Part shown: positions 16,530 through 24,843 of the stretch, in pieces
Position numbering within the stretch: the stretch's first letter is position 1
Layout of the letters: each line of letters starts with the position of its first letter
Assembly (NCBI RefSeq): GCF_039523035.1
Contig: NZ_BAAAEN010000014.1
Coordinates: 1 to 64,000 of the forward strand
Length of the DNA stretch: 64,000 nucleotides
DNA from: Pigmentiphaga daeguensis
GTDB lineage: Bacteria > Pseudomonadota > Gammaproteobacteria > Burkholderiales > Burkholderiaceae_B
Direction of reading: 5' to 3'
Notes under the pieces: model-generated
The model's database searches: none
Told to the model about the DNA's origin: nothing
The model's input: the letters and a program-made list of their open reading frames with translations, nothing else
Position numbers and translations under genes: made by a program

Positions 16530-17261
16530 CTAGCTGCGCATCGTCACGCGCATCTGATAACGGTCGGACGGGCCGAGGACATGCTGGTATTCGATGGCCC
16601 GGCCATGCTGGTCGAACGCCACGCGCCGCACGTCCACCAGCGCCGATCCGATGGGCACCTGCAGGTCGCGCGCCAGGACCGGATCGGCCAGCGCCGCCCC
16701 CGCGGCCGCCTCTATCCTGAAGTAGGGGAAACCGGCCCGCGCCATCAACTCGCTCAATGCATGCCGGGAGAAATCCTCGGGCCGGAGGCGTGCCGCGATG
16801 TCCGCCGGCAGCCAGGCGGTGCTGTGCAGGATGGGCAGGCTGCCCCGCGTGCGCAGGCGCACGAGCTTCATCACGCGTTCTCCGGGCGGCAGCATCAAGC
16901 CGGTCAGCACCTGGAGCGGCGCCTCCACCTCCTCGAAGGACAGCAGCCGGGGAGTGCTGAGCGCGCGACTTTCCGCGACCTGCGCCATGAAGCCCGACAG
17001 CGGCGTCTGCAAGGACACCACCGCCGCCGACTCGGCCACGAAGGTGCCGTCCCCCTGGCGCCGCTCGATCAGCCCCTGCTCCTCCAGTCCCTGCATCGCC
17101 CGGCGCACCGTGATGCGCGAGACGGAAAAGAGCCTGCACAGCGCGTCCTCGGTCGGCAGCCGCTCGCCAGGCTGGTAGCGGCCGTTCGCGATGCCGTCCT
17201 TGATGACGGCGGAGATCTGGTGATGAAGGGGCGTTCCTAGGCTTCGGCTGAGTTTCTGCAT
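16530..17261 (-). CDS. GntR-family (HutC/UTRA) transcriptional regulator
   Basis: This 243-residue regulator has a GntR winged HTH: LHHQISAVIKDGIANGRYQ, GERLPTEDALCRLFSVSRI and TVRRAMQGLEEQGLIERRQG, residues about 13-70. A UTRA ligand-binding domain with MKLVRLRTRGSLPILHSTAW follows. It is divergent from the LeuCD-like hydro-lyase operon and is likely its repressor, with the operator in the 17331-17365 region. The ATG at 17261 gives the normal length; upstream in-frame ATGs (for example 17285) would add residues without homology. The effector is probably a hydroxy-acid or unsaturated di- or tricarboxylate, by context only. Confidence 0.9.
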   Translation of the reverse strand: MQKLSRSLGTPLHHQISAVIKDGIANGRYQPGERLPTEDALCRLFSVSRITVRRAMQGLEEQGLIERRQGDGTFVAESAAVVSLQTPLSGFMAQVAESRALSTPRLLSFEEVEAPLQVLTGLMLPPGERVMKLVRLRTRGSLPILHSTAWLPADIAARLRPEDFSRHALSELMARAGFPYFRIEAAAGAALADPVLARDLQVPIGSALVDVRRVAFDQHGRAIEYQHVLGPSDRYQMRVTMRS

Positions 17262-17330
17262 GAGATGGGCGGGCCACGAGGTCATGCCGTGGAAGCACCA
17301 TTGTGGCATGTCCATCACATGCGTCCCGCT

Positions 17331-17365
17331 TTGCATGAAATTTGTTATGTTGTCATAATGATTAT
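17331..17365 (+). promoter_or_regulatory. Promoter with overlapping palindromes (GntR operator candidate)
   Basis: TTGCAT (17331-17336), a 17-base spacer and CATAAT (17354-17359) make a plausible sigma-70 promoter for the hydro-lyase operon. Two perfect inverted repeats overlap the -10: TTATG-TTGT-CATAA (17345-17358) and ATAAT-G-ATTAT (17355-17365). This AT-rich patch stands out from its surroundings and fits repression by the divergent GntR protein. Confidence 0.55.
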
Positions 17366-17397
17366 ACGATTTCATCCCAATGGCGAGGAAAAGAGAA

Positions 17398-18810
17398 GTG
17401 CCGACTCCACGTACGCTCTTCGACAAGATCTGGGACGATCACGTGGTCGCCGATCTGGGTGACGGTTTCGCGCTGCTGCATGTCGATCGCCACCTGATCA
17501 CGGACGCGGGCAGCAAGGCCCTGGTGGACATGCGCCAGCGCGGCCTGGAAATGCGGAATCCGGAACTGGCCTTCGCCTCTCCCGACCATTCCGTCTCTAC
17601 CCTGCCGGGACGCGCCAGTCCCACCCCACAGGGCGTTCGGCTGCTGGGCGACCTGCGCCGCGAAGCGCAAGCGCGCGGCATCCGGGTGTTCGACGTGGGC
17701 AGCGGCTCGCAGGGCATCGTCCACGTCATGGGCCCCGAACAGGGCTTGACGCTGCCGGGAGCCCTGGTGGTGTGCGCCGACAGCCATACCTGCACCCATG
17801 GCGGGCTGGGCGCGCTGGGCTTCGGCATCGGCGCCAGCGAATTCGTGCACATCGCCGTCACCCAGACCCTGGTCCAGGCCAAGCCGAGGAACATGCGGAT
17901 ACGCTTCGTCGGCAGGCTTGCGCAGGGCGTCTCAGCCAAGGACATGATTCTGCACGCCGCCGGCGTCGTCGGCACGGCGGGCGGGACCGGCCATGCCATC
18001 GAATACGCGGGCGATGCCGTGACCGCGCTGGACGTGGAAGCCCGCCTGACGCTGTGCAATCTCTCGGTCGAACTGGGCGCGAAGATAGGCATGGTCGCCC
18101 CCGACGAAAAGACCTACGCCTATCTGCGCGGCAGGCCCTACGCGCCCGCCGGGCAGGACTGGGACGTGGCGGTCGCCTATTGGCGCACGCTGCGCTCCGA
18201 TGCCGACGCGTGCTTCGACCGCGAGGTGCTGATCGACACGGCCGGCATCGCGCCCCAGGTCACCTGGGGCACCAGCCCCGAGCAGGTGGTGGCGATCGAC
18301 GGCGTCGTGCCCGACCCCGCCGGCATCGACGACCCCCAGCGCCGGCTATCGGTACAGGCCGCGCTCGACTACATGGGACTGAACCCGGGCCAGCGGATCG
18401 CCGGCACGCCCGTCGACCGGGTCTTCATCGGCTCCTGCACCAACGCCCGCCTGTCGGACCTGCGCAGCGCCGCCGCCGTCGTCCGGGGCCGCAAGGTGGC
18501 CGCGCGCGTCCAGGCCTGGGTCGTGCCCGGATCCGAACACATCAAGCAGGCCGCCGAGGCCGAGGGCCTGGACGGGATATTCCTCGCCGCCGGCTTCCAA
18601 TGGCGCGACCCCGGCTGTTCCATGTGCCTGGCCGCCAACGGCGACCTGGCGGCGCGCGGCGAGCGCGTCGTCTCGACATCGAACCGCAACTTCGTGGGCC
18701 GCCAGGGCCCGGGCGCGCGCACCCACCTGACCAGCCCGGCCATGGCCGCGGCGGCGGCCGTCGCCGGAGCGATCTGCGATGTCCGCGACTTCAAGGCAAC
18801 CCCGGCATGA
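17398..18810 (+). CDS. Aconitase-family hydro-lyase, large subunit (LeuC-like)
   Basis: This 470-residue protein has the LeuC/homoaconitase large-subunit fold with all three [4Fe-4S] cysteines: Cys347 in GSCTNAR, and Cys407 and Cys410 in PGCSMC. CADSHTCTHGGLGALGFGIG supplies substrate and active-site residues near residue 125. I choose the GTG at 17398 because GAGGA lies 8 bases upstream and it gives cysteine numbering like E. coli LeuC; the ATG at 17380 would be almost at the predicted transcription start. The GntR-LeuC-LeuD-Bug context, without leuA or leuB, argues for a catabolic hydratase (for example of citramalate, dimethylmalate or itaconate-like acids) rather than leucine synthesis. 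Confidence 0.92.
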   Translation: MPTPRTLFDKIWDDHVVADLGDGFALLHVDRHLITDAGSKALVDMRQRGLEMRNPELAFASPDHSVSTLPGRASPTPQGVRLLGDLRREAQARGIRVFDVGSGSQGIVHVMGPEQGLTLPGALVVCADSHTCTHGGLGALGFGIGASEFVHIAVTQTLVQAKPRNMRIRFVGRLAQGVSAKDMILHAAGVVGTAGGTGHAIEYAGDAVTALDVEARLTLCNLSVELGAKIGMVAPDEKTYAYLRGRPYAPAGQDWDVAVAYWRTLRSDADACFDREVLIDTAGIAPQVTWGTSPEQVVAIDGVVPDPAGIDDPQRRLSVQAALDYMGLNPGQRIAGTPVDRVFIGSCTNARLSDLRSAAAVVRGRKVAARVQAWVVPGSEHIKQAAEAEGLDGIFLAAGFQWRDPGCSMCLAANGDLAARGERVVSTSNRNFVGRQGPGARTHLTSPAMAAAAAVAGAICDVRDFKATPA

Positions 18811-19448
18811 CGCCCTTCACCCGCCTGGAATCCGTGGCCGCCCCGCTGCTGCGCGACAACATCGACACCGACCTGATCATCCGGGTCGAACCCCTGTTCA
18901 ACGGCGTCCCGCGCGGCGAGCTGGGACCCTATTGCTTCGAGTCCCTGCGCTATCGCCCGGACGGCACGGAAGATCCCGATTTCGTCTTCAACCAGCTGGC
19001 CACCCGGCAGGCGCGCATCCTGCTGGCCGGCGCCAACTTCGGCTGCGGCAGTTCGCGCGAAGGCGCGGTCTGGGCGCTGCTGGCGCTGGGCGTGCGCTGC
19101 GTCATCGCGCCCAGCTTCGGCGACATCTTCTACGGCAACTGCTTCCAGAACGGCCTGCTTCCCGTGCGTCTGCCGCGCGCCGACGTCGAGTCGCTGGCGG
19201 CGCAGGCGCGCAACCACCCCGGCGTCCCCATGACCGTGGACCTGCGGCAATGCTTCGTGGCCGGCGCCGACGGCGCGCGCATCGGTTTCGACATCCAGGC
19301 CCAGCGCCGCGAGGCCCTGCTCGAAGGGCTCGATCCGATCGCGCAGACCTTGAAGCGCAAACACCTCATCGACGACTTCCAGCGGCACGACGCGTTGCGC
19401 CGGCCATGGATACATCACCTTCCCTTCACGCCCAAGGAATCGACATGA
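18807..19448 (+). CDS. Aconitase-family hydro-lyase, small subunit (LeuD-like)
   Basis: This 213-residue swivel-domain subunit partners the LeuC-like protein. LRDNIDTDLIIRVEPLFNGV near residue 15, NFGCGSSREGAVWALLALGV near residue 70 and GDIFYGNCFQNGLLPV near residue 105 are the standard LeuD motifs. It starts in an ATGA overlap with the large subunit, and its own stop overlaps the Bug start the same way, so the three are tightly coupled. The RVEPLF loop is where small-subunit sequences vary with substrate; I cannot name the substrate from it. Confidence 0.92.
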   Translation: MTPFTRLESVAAPLLRDNIDTDLIIRVEPLFNGVPRGELGPYCFESLRYRPDGTEDPDFVFNQLATRQARILLAGANFGCGSSREGAVWALLALGVRCVIAPSFGDIFYGNCFQNGLLPVRLPRADVESLAAQARNHPGVPMTVDLRQCFVAGADGARIGFDIQAQRREALLEGLDPIAQTLKRKHLIDDFQRHDALRRPWIHHLPFTPKEST

Positions 19449-20437
19449 CGACCCCGTCCTGTTCACCGGACATCCGGCGCCGCCAGTGGCTGGCCGCGAC
19501 AGCCGCCCTGGCGCTGTCGCCCGCGCTGCGCGCGCAGGCCACCTATCCCCAAAAGCCCGTCAGGATGATCGTGCCCATGCCGCCGGGCGGCGCCACCGAC
19601 GGCATGGCGCGGCTGATCGCGATGAAGCTGGGCGAACGCTGGGGCCAGAGCGTCGTGGTGGAGAACCGCGCCGGCGCGGGCGCCATCATCGGCACCCAGG
19701 CCATCGCGCGGGCCGCTCCCGACGGCTATACGTTCGGACTGGTCATCAGCTCGCACACCATCAATCCCGCGCTGCGCAGCACGCTGCCCTACGACACGCT
19801 GAAGGACTTCACGCCGCTCACGCAGCTGGGATCGGCGGTGATCGCGCTCGTGGCCCATCCATCGCTGCCCGCCAGCGACGTGCCGGGACTGATCAAGCTC
19901 GTGCGCGCCGAACCGGGGCGCCTGGAATACGCTTCGCTGGGCATAGGCACGGCCACCCACGTCGCCGGGGAACTGCTGAAGGTGAAGGCCGGCCTGGACA
20001 TGCCCCACGTGCCCTACAACGGCAGCGCGCCGGCCTACAACGACCTGCTGCCGGGGCGGGTCAAGCTGGGCTTTGTCATCCTGGAGTCGGCGCTGCCCCA
20101 CATCCAGTCGGGCAGGCTGAAACTGCTGGCCATCGCCAACGGCCAGCGCAGCTCCGCGCACCCGGACTTCCCGACCATAGGGGAAAGCGTGCCGGGCTAC
20201 GCGTACGAAAGCATCTTCGGTTTCGTGGCGCCGGCCGGCCTGTCCGCCGACGTCGCGCAGAAACTGTCCGCCGACCTGATCGCGACCATCAAGCGGCCGG
20301 ACGTCGTGCAGCAGATGAATGCCTGGGGCACCGACGTGGTGGCATCCACGCCGGCGCAGTTCGACGCCTTCATCCGCCAGGAAATCGACAGCACCCGCAG
20401 CGTGGCCAAGAGCGCCGGGATCAAGCTGACGGACTGA
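19445..20437 (+). CDS. Bug-family periplasmic solute-binding protein, Tat-like signal
   Basis: The 330-residue precursor begins with a twin-arginine-like leader (IRRRQWLAATAALALSPALR) and then YPQKPVRMIVPMPPGGATDG. VVVENRAGAGAIIG, PDGYTFGLVISSHT and HVPYNGSAPAYNDLLPGRVK follow. Possible Tat export is notable because most Bug proteins here have Sec-type signals. Its start overlaps the LeuD-like stop (ATGA), so its ligand is probably the substrate, or a precursor, of that hydro-lyase, likely a small hydroxy-di/tricarboxylate. That is inference. Confidence 0.93.
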   Translation: MTTPSCSPDIRRRQWLAATAALALSPALRAQATYPQKPVRMIVPMPPGGATDGMARLIAMKLGERWGQSVVVENRAGAGAIIGTQAIARAAPDGYTFGLVISSHTINPALRSTLPYDTLKDFTPLTQLGSAVIALVAHPSLPASDVPGLIKLVRAEPGRLEYASLGIGTATHVAGELLKVKAGLDMPHVPYNGSAPAYNDLLPGRVKLGFVILESALPHIQSGRLKLLAIANGQRSSAHPDFPTIGESVPGYAYESIFGFVAPAGLSADVAQKLSADLIATIKRPDVVQQMNAWGTDVVASTPAQFDAFIRQEIDSTRSVAKSAGIKLTD

Positions 20438-20454
20438 GGGGCAGGAGGCGGCGC

Positions 20455-21255
20455 CTAGGCGCCGTGCCCCGCCTGGACGAACTCCCGGGCGATCAGCGCG
20501 GCCGCCTCGGACAAACGGCCCAGGCAGGCCCGCTCCATCTCGGGCGTGAGCAGTTCGGCGGGGAACGCGCGCGCCAGGCTGCCTATCACCTTCCTTTCCC
20601 CCGGCAGGAAGATCGGCACCGCCACGCCGGCCAGGTTGGGCGTGATCTGGCTGCGGCTGGTGGCGTAGCCGCTGCGCCGGATCGCGGCCAGGGCCCCGCG
20701 GAATTCCTCCCAGCTGCGCCCCAGACCCGCCTGAGCGATCTCGTCGGCGCTGCGCAGATAGGCCTGCCGGATGCGATGCGGCGTGAAGAACGCCAGCATC
20801 GCCAGCGAGGCCGCGCCCCGGAACAACGGGAACGGCGTACCCCGCGAGCGCCGCACGGCGATGGTCTCGCCACGGTATTCGAGCGTATCGGGCCCTTCCT
20901 TGTAGATGCACAACACCTTGTCGCGATACAGGTTGTGCAGCAGCAGCACGCTGCCCGGCTCGCGTACGGCCGGCAGCACCTTGCGGCCCGCCAGGTACAG
21001 CGGATCGGTCAGCACCAGCATGCGTTCGAGTTCGATGATGCGGGGCCCCAGCGCATACATGCCGCCCGAGGACGGCGCCAGCACGCCGGCGTCGCACAGT
21101 TCCTTCACGTACCGGTAGGCCGTGGAGCGGGTATGGCCCAGCCTCGACATGACGTCCTCGACGCGCAGCAGCGGATGCTCGACGGACAGCAGTTCCAGCA
21201 CTTCGAAAGCGCGGGCGAGCGTGGAAGCCGGGCGGGCGTTATCGGATGCGTTCAC
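20455..21255 (-). CDS. IclR-family transcriptional regulator
   Basis: This 266-residue protein has an IclR N-terminal winged HTH (TLARAFEVLELLSVEHPLLR, then VMSRLGHTRSTAYRYVKELC). The effector domain includes GTPFPLFRGAASLAMLAF near residue 150 and PNLAGVAVPIFLPGERKVIG near residue 215. No ATG lies in frame at the N-terminus; the GTG at 21255 gives normal length, though without a clear Shine-Dalgarno. It is divergent from the SMP-30/Bug/NIPSNAP operon and is probably its regulator. It converges on the Bug gene of the previous operon with only 17 bases between stops. Confidence 0.87.
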   Translation of the reverse strand: MNASDNARPASTLARAFEVLELLSVEHPLLRVEDVMSRLGHTRSTAYRYVKELCDAGVLAPSSGGMYALGPRIIELERMLVLTDPLYLAGRKVLPAVREPGSVLLLHNLYRDKVLCIYKEGPDTLEYRGETIAVRRSRGTPFPLFRGAASLAMLAFFTPHRIRQAYLRSADEIAQAGLGRSWEEFRGALAAIRRSGYATSRSQITPNLAGVAVPIFLPGERKVIGSLARAFPAELLTPEMERACLGRLSEAAALIAREFVQAGHGA

Positions 21256-21414
21256 GGAGCGCTTGGGGGCGGAATGGTGACGCGGATTATACCGGTCATG
21301 GCAACACCAACTTATCAATCCTAAATAATGGGATGTTTGACGAATCCTGAATTACGGAATAACCTGAAAAAAACGCTCCGCATCGCGGGGCCCACAAGAC
21401 CGAAGGAGACAACG

Positions 21415-22293
21415 GTGGCCGGCAAGATCGAATGCGTCGTCCAAGGGGCCGACATCCTGGGCGAAGTCCCGCTCTGGTGCGACCGCAGCCAGCGCCTGTG
21501 GTGGGTGGACGTGCGGCGGCCCGCCCTGCAATCGTACGAACCCGCCACCGGCCGGCATCGCGCGCAACGGCTGGCGCCCGAACTGCTGGTGGGCAGCATC
21601 GCGCTGCGCGAGGCGGGCGGCTTCCTGCTGGCCACCAGCCACGGCCTGTACCTGTACGACCCCGATACCGGCGAACCTCCCCAGCCCCTGCTGAACCCGG
21701 AACCCGACCTGCCCGACAACCGCCTGAACGACGGCAAGTGCGACCGCCGCGGCCGCTTCTGGGTGGGCAGCATGCCCGATACCCGCCGCACGCCGGAAGG
21801 CAGGCTCTACCGCTTCGACCCCGATCACCGCTGCCACGCCATGCTGGACGACGTCGTGCTGCCCAACTCCATCGCCTGGAGTCCCGACGACCGCACGATG
21901 TACTTCGCCGACACGCACCGGCAGGTCATCTGGGCCTTCGACTACGACCTGGACGACGGCGTCATCTCCAATCGCCGCGTCTTCAAGGACTGGACCCACC
22001 AGGCAGGGCGCCCCGACGGATCGACAGTGGACGTGGACGGCTGCCTGTGGAACGCGATGGTGGCCACCGGGCAGCTGGTGCGGCTCACGCCCGAAGGCAA
22101 GGTGGACCGGGTCATCCAGATGCCGGTCACCAATCCGACCTGCCCCGCCTTCGGCGGCGACCGGCTCGACACCTTGTACGTCACGAGCCATTCGCAACGC
22201 ATTCCCGAGCTGGCCAGGGAACCGCTCGCCGGCGGACTGTTCGCGCTCGACGTGGGCGTAGGCGGCCTGCCCGAACCACGCTTCCGGGGCTGA
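21415..22293 (+). CDS. SMP-30/gluconolactonase-family protein
   Basis: This 292-residue six-bladed beta-propeller likely hydrolyses a sugar-acid or other lactone with a bound divalent metal. Metal-site motifs are visible: GEVPLW with the conserved Glu near residue 16, RLNDGKCDRRGRFWVGSM with Asn near residue 102, LPNSIAWSPDDRTMYFADT, and RPDGSTVDVDGCLW with the conserved Asp. I choose GTG 21415 because GAAGGAG lies 6 bases upstream. TTGACG (21337-21342), a 17-base spacer and TAACCT (21360-21365) form a possible promoter. The downstream Bug and NIPSNAP genes suggest uptake and breakdown of a sugar acid. Confidence 0.9.
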   Translation: MAGKIECVVQGADILGEVPLWCDRSQRLWWVDVRRPALQSYEPATGRHRAQRLAPELLVGSIALREAGGFLLATSHGLYLYDPDTGEPPQPLLNPEPDLPDNRLNDGKCDRRGRFWVGSMPDTRRTPEGRLYRFDPDHRCHAMLDDVVLPNSIAWSPDDRTMYFADTHRQVIWAFDYDLDDGVISNRRVFKDWTHQAGRPDGSTVDVDGCLWNAMVATGQLVRLTPEGKVDRVIQMPVTNPTCPAFGGDRLDTLYVTSHSQRIPELAREPLAGGLFALDVGVGGLPEPRFRG

Positions 22294-22366
22294 ACGCGGC
22301 ACCCCGGCTCCGACATCCGCCCCGCGTCGACCACGACCATGGCGCAGCGCCATGGAGGAGACCTTC

Positions 22367-23314
22367 ATGCAACGAGTTCGAGCCTTGCTGTTCCTGTTGT
22401 CGTGCGCCGTCGCGGCCCCATCGCCCGCCGCCGATGTCGTCAAGCTGGTGGTGCCCTTCGCGGCCGGCGGTCCGGTGGACCAGGTCGCGCGCATCATCGC
22501 GCCGGGGCTCACCGCGGCGCTGGGCAAGACCGTCGTGGTGGAGAACCGCGGCGGCGCGGGCGGCGTCGTCGGCGCCAACTATGTCGCCAAGTCGCCCGCG
22601 GACGGCGGGACGCTGCTGGTGGCGACCTCGGGCTACGTGATGTCGGCGGGCACGATGACGCAACTGCCCTACGACCCGCGCAAGGACCTGGAACCCGTGG
22701 CGCTGATCGGCCAGGTCCAGACCCTGATGATCGCCCGCCCCGACCTGGGCGTGCGCACGCTGCGCGAGTTGGTGGACAAGTCCAAGTCCGGGGCGCGCAT
22801 CAGCTACGGTTCGTCCGGCGTCGGCTCCACCATGCACATAGGCGGCGAGATGGTGAACGTCTACACGGGTTCGCAGATGCTGCACGTCCCGTATCGCGGC
22901 GCGGCCCCCGCCATCGCCGACCTGCTGGCCGGGCAGATCGACGCGCTGAACGCCGACGTGACCATCCTCGCACCCTACGTGCGCGAAGGCAAGGTACGCG
23001 GCCTGGTGCTGTTCGACACGCAGCGTTCCAAGCAATTGCCCGACGTGCCGACCTCGGTCGAGGCGGGCTATCCCGACCTGCAGATGAGCAACGCCTACGG
23101 CATCCTGGCGCCGGCCGGCACCCCGGAGGCCACGCGCCGGCAGCTGGAGCAGGCCATCCTGAAGGTCGCGCGCTCGCCCGAGGTATCGGACAAGCTGGGC
23201 GGCATGGGGTTGATCGGCCCCATGGACACGGAGCAATTCAAGGCCAAGCTGGCCAGCGACTTCGACCGCTGGATTCCGTTCCTAAAGAAGACGGGCATCC
23301 AGGTCCAGCCCTAG
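22367..23314 (+). CDS. Bug-family periplasmic solute-binding protein
   Basis: The 315-residue protein has a short signal peptide (MQRVRALLFLLSCAVAAPSP, cleavage near AADV) and then VVKLVVPFAAGGPVDQ. VVVENRGGAGGVVG, ADGGTLLVATSGYV (the usual DGYT is DGGT) and HVPYRGAAPAIADLLAGQID follow. The ATG at 22367 has GGAGGAG at 6-base spacing. It is the second gene of the SMP-30 operon, suggesting that the ligand is related to the lactone or aldonate handled by that enzyme. Confidence 0.92.
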   Translation: MQRVRALLFLLSCAVAAPSPAADVVKLVVPFAAGGPVDQVARIIAPGLTAALGKTVVVENRGGAGGVVGANYVAKSPADGGTLLVATSGYVMSAGTMTQLPYDPRKDLEPVALIGQVQTLMIARPDLGVRTLRELVDKSKSGARISYGSSGVGSTMHIGGEMVNVYTGSQMLHVPYRGAAPAIADLLAGQIDALNADVTILAPYVREGKVRGLVLFDTQRSKQLPDVPTSVEAGYPDLQMSNAYGILAPAGTPEATRRQLEQAILKVARSPEVSDKLGGMGLIGPMDTEQFKAKLASDFDRWIPFLKKTGIQVQP

Positions 23315-23336
23315 AGGAAACACGAGGAACCCCCGC

Positions 23337-23666
23337 ATGATCGTCGAGCACCGCACCTACACGCTCAAGCACGGCACCATGGAAGACTACCTGCAGCGAT
23401 ACCGCACGCACGGCCTGCCCGTGCAGATGCGGCACCTGGGCGGGCTGGTCGGTTTCTACGTGAGCGAGATCGGTCCGCTGAACCAGGTCGTCCATATCTG
23501 GGCCTACGCCAGCCTGGCCGACCGCGAACGGCGCCGCGAGCGGCTGGAGGCGGACCCCGAATGGGCTGCCTTCAGGCAGATGAACCGGGGGTCGTTCGTC
23601 GCCCAGGAGGTGAAGATCATGAACGTGGCGCCGTTCTCGCCGCAGCCGGCGTTGCCGGAGGACTAG
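23337..23666 (+). CDS. NIPSNAP-family protein
   Basis: This 109-residue single-domain protein matches NIPSNAP (dimeric alpha/beta-barrel fold): MIVEHRTYTLKHGTMEDYLQ at the start, GFYVSEIGPLNQVVHIWAY in the middle, and EWAAFRQM. Such small proteins often sit in catabolic operons; their function is not established, though monooxygenase-like and substrate-channelling roles have been proposed. It begins 22 bases after the Bug stop with GAGGA upstream and is the last gene of the SMP-30 operon, converging on rodA. Confidence 0.87.
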   Translation: MIVEHRTYTLKHGTMEDYLQRYRTHGLPVQMRHLGGLVGFYVSEIGPLNQVVHIWAYASLADRERRRERLEADPEWAAFRQMNRGSFVAQEVKIMNVAPFSPQPALPED

Positions 23667-23676
23667 GGGTGCGCCG

Positions 23677-24843
23677 CTAGCTCTGCACCAGCGCCCGGTG
23701 CCGCTGTATCCCCATCAGGATGCCCGCGGCGCACCCCAGCGTCAGCAGCGCCGTGCCGCCGTAGCTCATGAAAGGCAGCGGCACGCCCACCACGGGCAGG
23801 ATGCCGCTGACCATGCCCATGTTCACGAAGGCATAGACGAAGAACACCATGGTCAGCGCCCCCGCCAGCAGGCGCGAGAAGACCGACGGGGCATTCGCGG
23901 CGATGGTCAACCCGCGGATCAGCAGCAGCAGGTACAGGAACAGCAGCAGCAGGTTGCCGACGAAGCCGAACTCCTCGGCGAAGACGGCGAAGATGAAGTC
24001 GGTGGTGCGCTCGGGAATGAAATCGAGGTGGGTCTGGGTTCCCTGCATGTAGCCCTTGCCCAGCATGCCGCCCGAGCCGACGGCGATGGCGGACTGGATG
24101 GTGTGAAAGCCCTTGCCCAGCGGATCGGAAGCGGGGTTGAGCAGGGTGCAGACACGGTGTTTCTGGTAGTCGTGCAGCACCACCCAGTCCAGGCCGTCCT
24201 CGCACAGGGTGTCCTCCAGCGTGACCAGCGTCCCCAGGCCGATCACGCTGACCAGGGTGATCGGCACCAGCAGGCGGAACGACAGGCCGGCGAAGAACAG
24301 CACGAAGAACCCCGCGCCGAACACCAGCAGCGCGGTGCCCAGGTCGGGTTGCAGCACGATCAACGAAAACGGCGTCAACATCAGCACGGCGGCCACGATG
24401 AAGTCGCGTACCCGCAGCGTGCCCTGGTGCTTGTGGAAATACCAGGCCAGCATCATCGGCACGGCGATCTTCATCACCTCGGAAGGCTGGATGCGGGTGA
24501 AGCCCAGGTTCAGCCAGCGTGTCGCGCCCTTGCTGGTCTCGCCGGCGAATTCCACGCCGAACAGCAGGACCAGCCCGACCAAGTAGACCGGCACGGCCAG
24601 CCGCATCAGCGTCTGCGGCGAGAGCTGCGCCAGCAGCCACATCGCCAGCAGCGCGATGCCGTAGTTGCGCAACTGGTCGGCGAAGCGGCCGTCGAAGCCG
24701 CCTCCGGCCGAGTACATGGACATCAGTCCGATGCCGGCCAGGGCCATCAGGATCAGCAGCATGGGAGCGTCGAACACCGCGACCGTGCGCAGCAAGACGG
24801 TGCGCCAGGTCAGGCGGTTGAACAGGCCCGGTCCATCAATCAC
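23677..24843 (-). CDS. rodA: Rod-shape SEDS glycosyltransferase RodA
   Basis: RodA polymerises peptidoglycan glycan strands in the elongasome together with PBP2. The 388-residue membrane protein has about ten helices and the SEDS features GATRWLNLGFTRIQPSEVMK near residue 105, LQPDLGTALLVF near residue 165, the long extracellular loop with GKGYMQGTQTHLDFIPERTT, and VGVPLPFMSYGGTAL near the C-terminus. The start is a GTG (24843) overlapping the mrdA stop by 8 bases, so rodA is translationally coupled to mrdA; the next in-frame ATG would delete the first helix's flank. Confidence 0.96.
   Translation of the reverse strand: MIDGPGLFNRLTWRTVLLRTVAVFDAPMLLILMALAGIGLMSMYSAGGGFDGRFADQLRNYGIALLAMWLLAQLSPQTLMRLAVPVYLVGLVLLFGVEFAGETSKGATRWLNLGFTRIQPSEVMKIAVPMMLAWYFHKHQGTLRVRDFIVAAVLMLTPFSLIVLQPDLGTALLVFGAGFFVLFFAGLSFRLLVPITLVSVIGLGTLVTLEDTLCEDGLDWVVLHDYQKHRVCTLLNPASDPLGKGFHTIQSAIAVGSGGMLGKGYMQGTQTHLDFIPERTTDFIFAVFAEEFGFVGNLLLLFLYLLLLIRGLTIAANAPSVFSRLLAGALTMVFFVYAFVNMGMVSGILPVVGVPLPFMSYGGTALLTLGCAAGILMGIQRHRALVQS

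Noticed and set aside
17398..19448. Leucine-biosynthetic leuCD
   Set aside because: The motifs fit, but the GntR/Bug context and lack of leuA/leuB nearby favour a catabolic paralogue, so I did not assign the symbols leuC/leuD.
24816..24832. GTTGAACAGGCCCGG inside rodA as another repeat copy
   Set aside because: Only a short match to the repeat end, within conserved coding sequence and without CTAG; probably chance.
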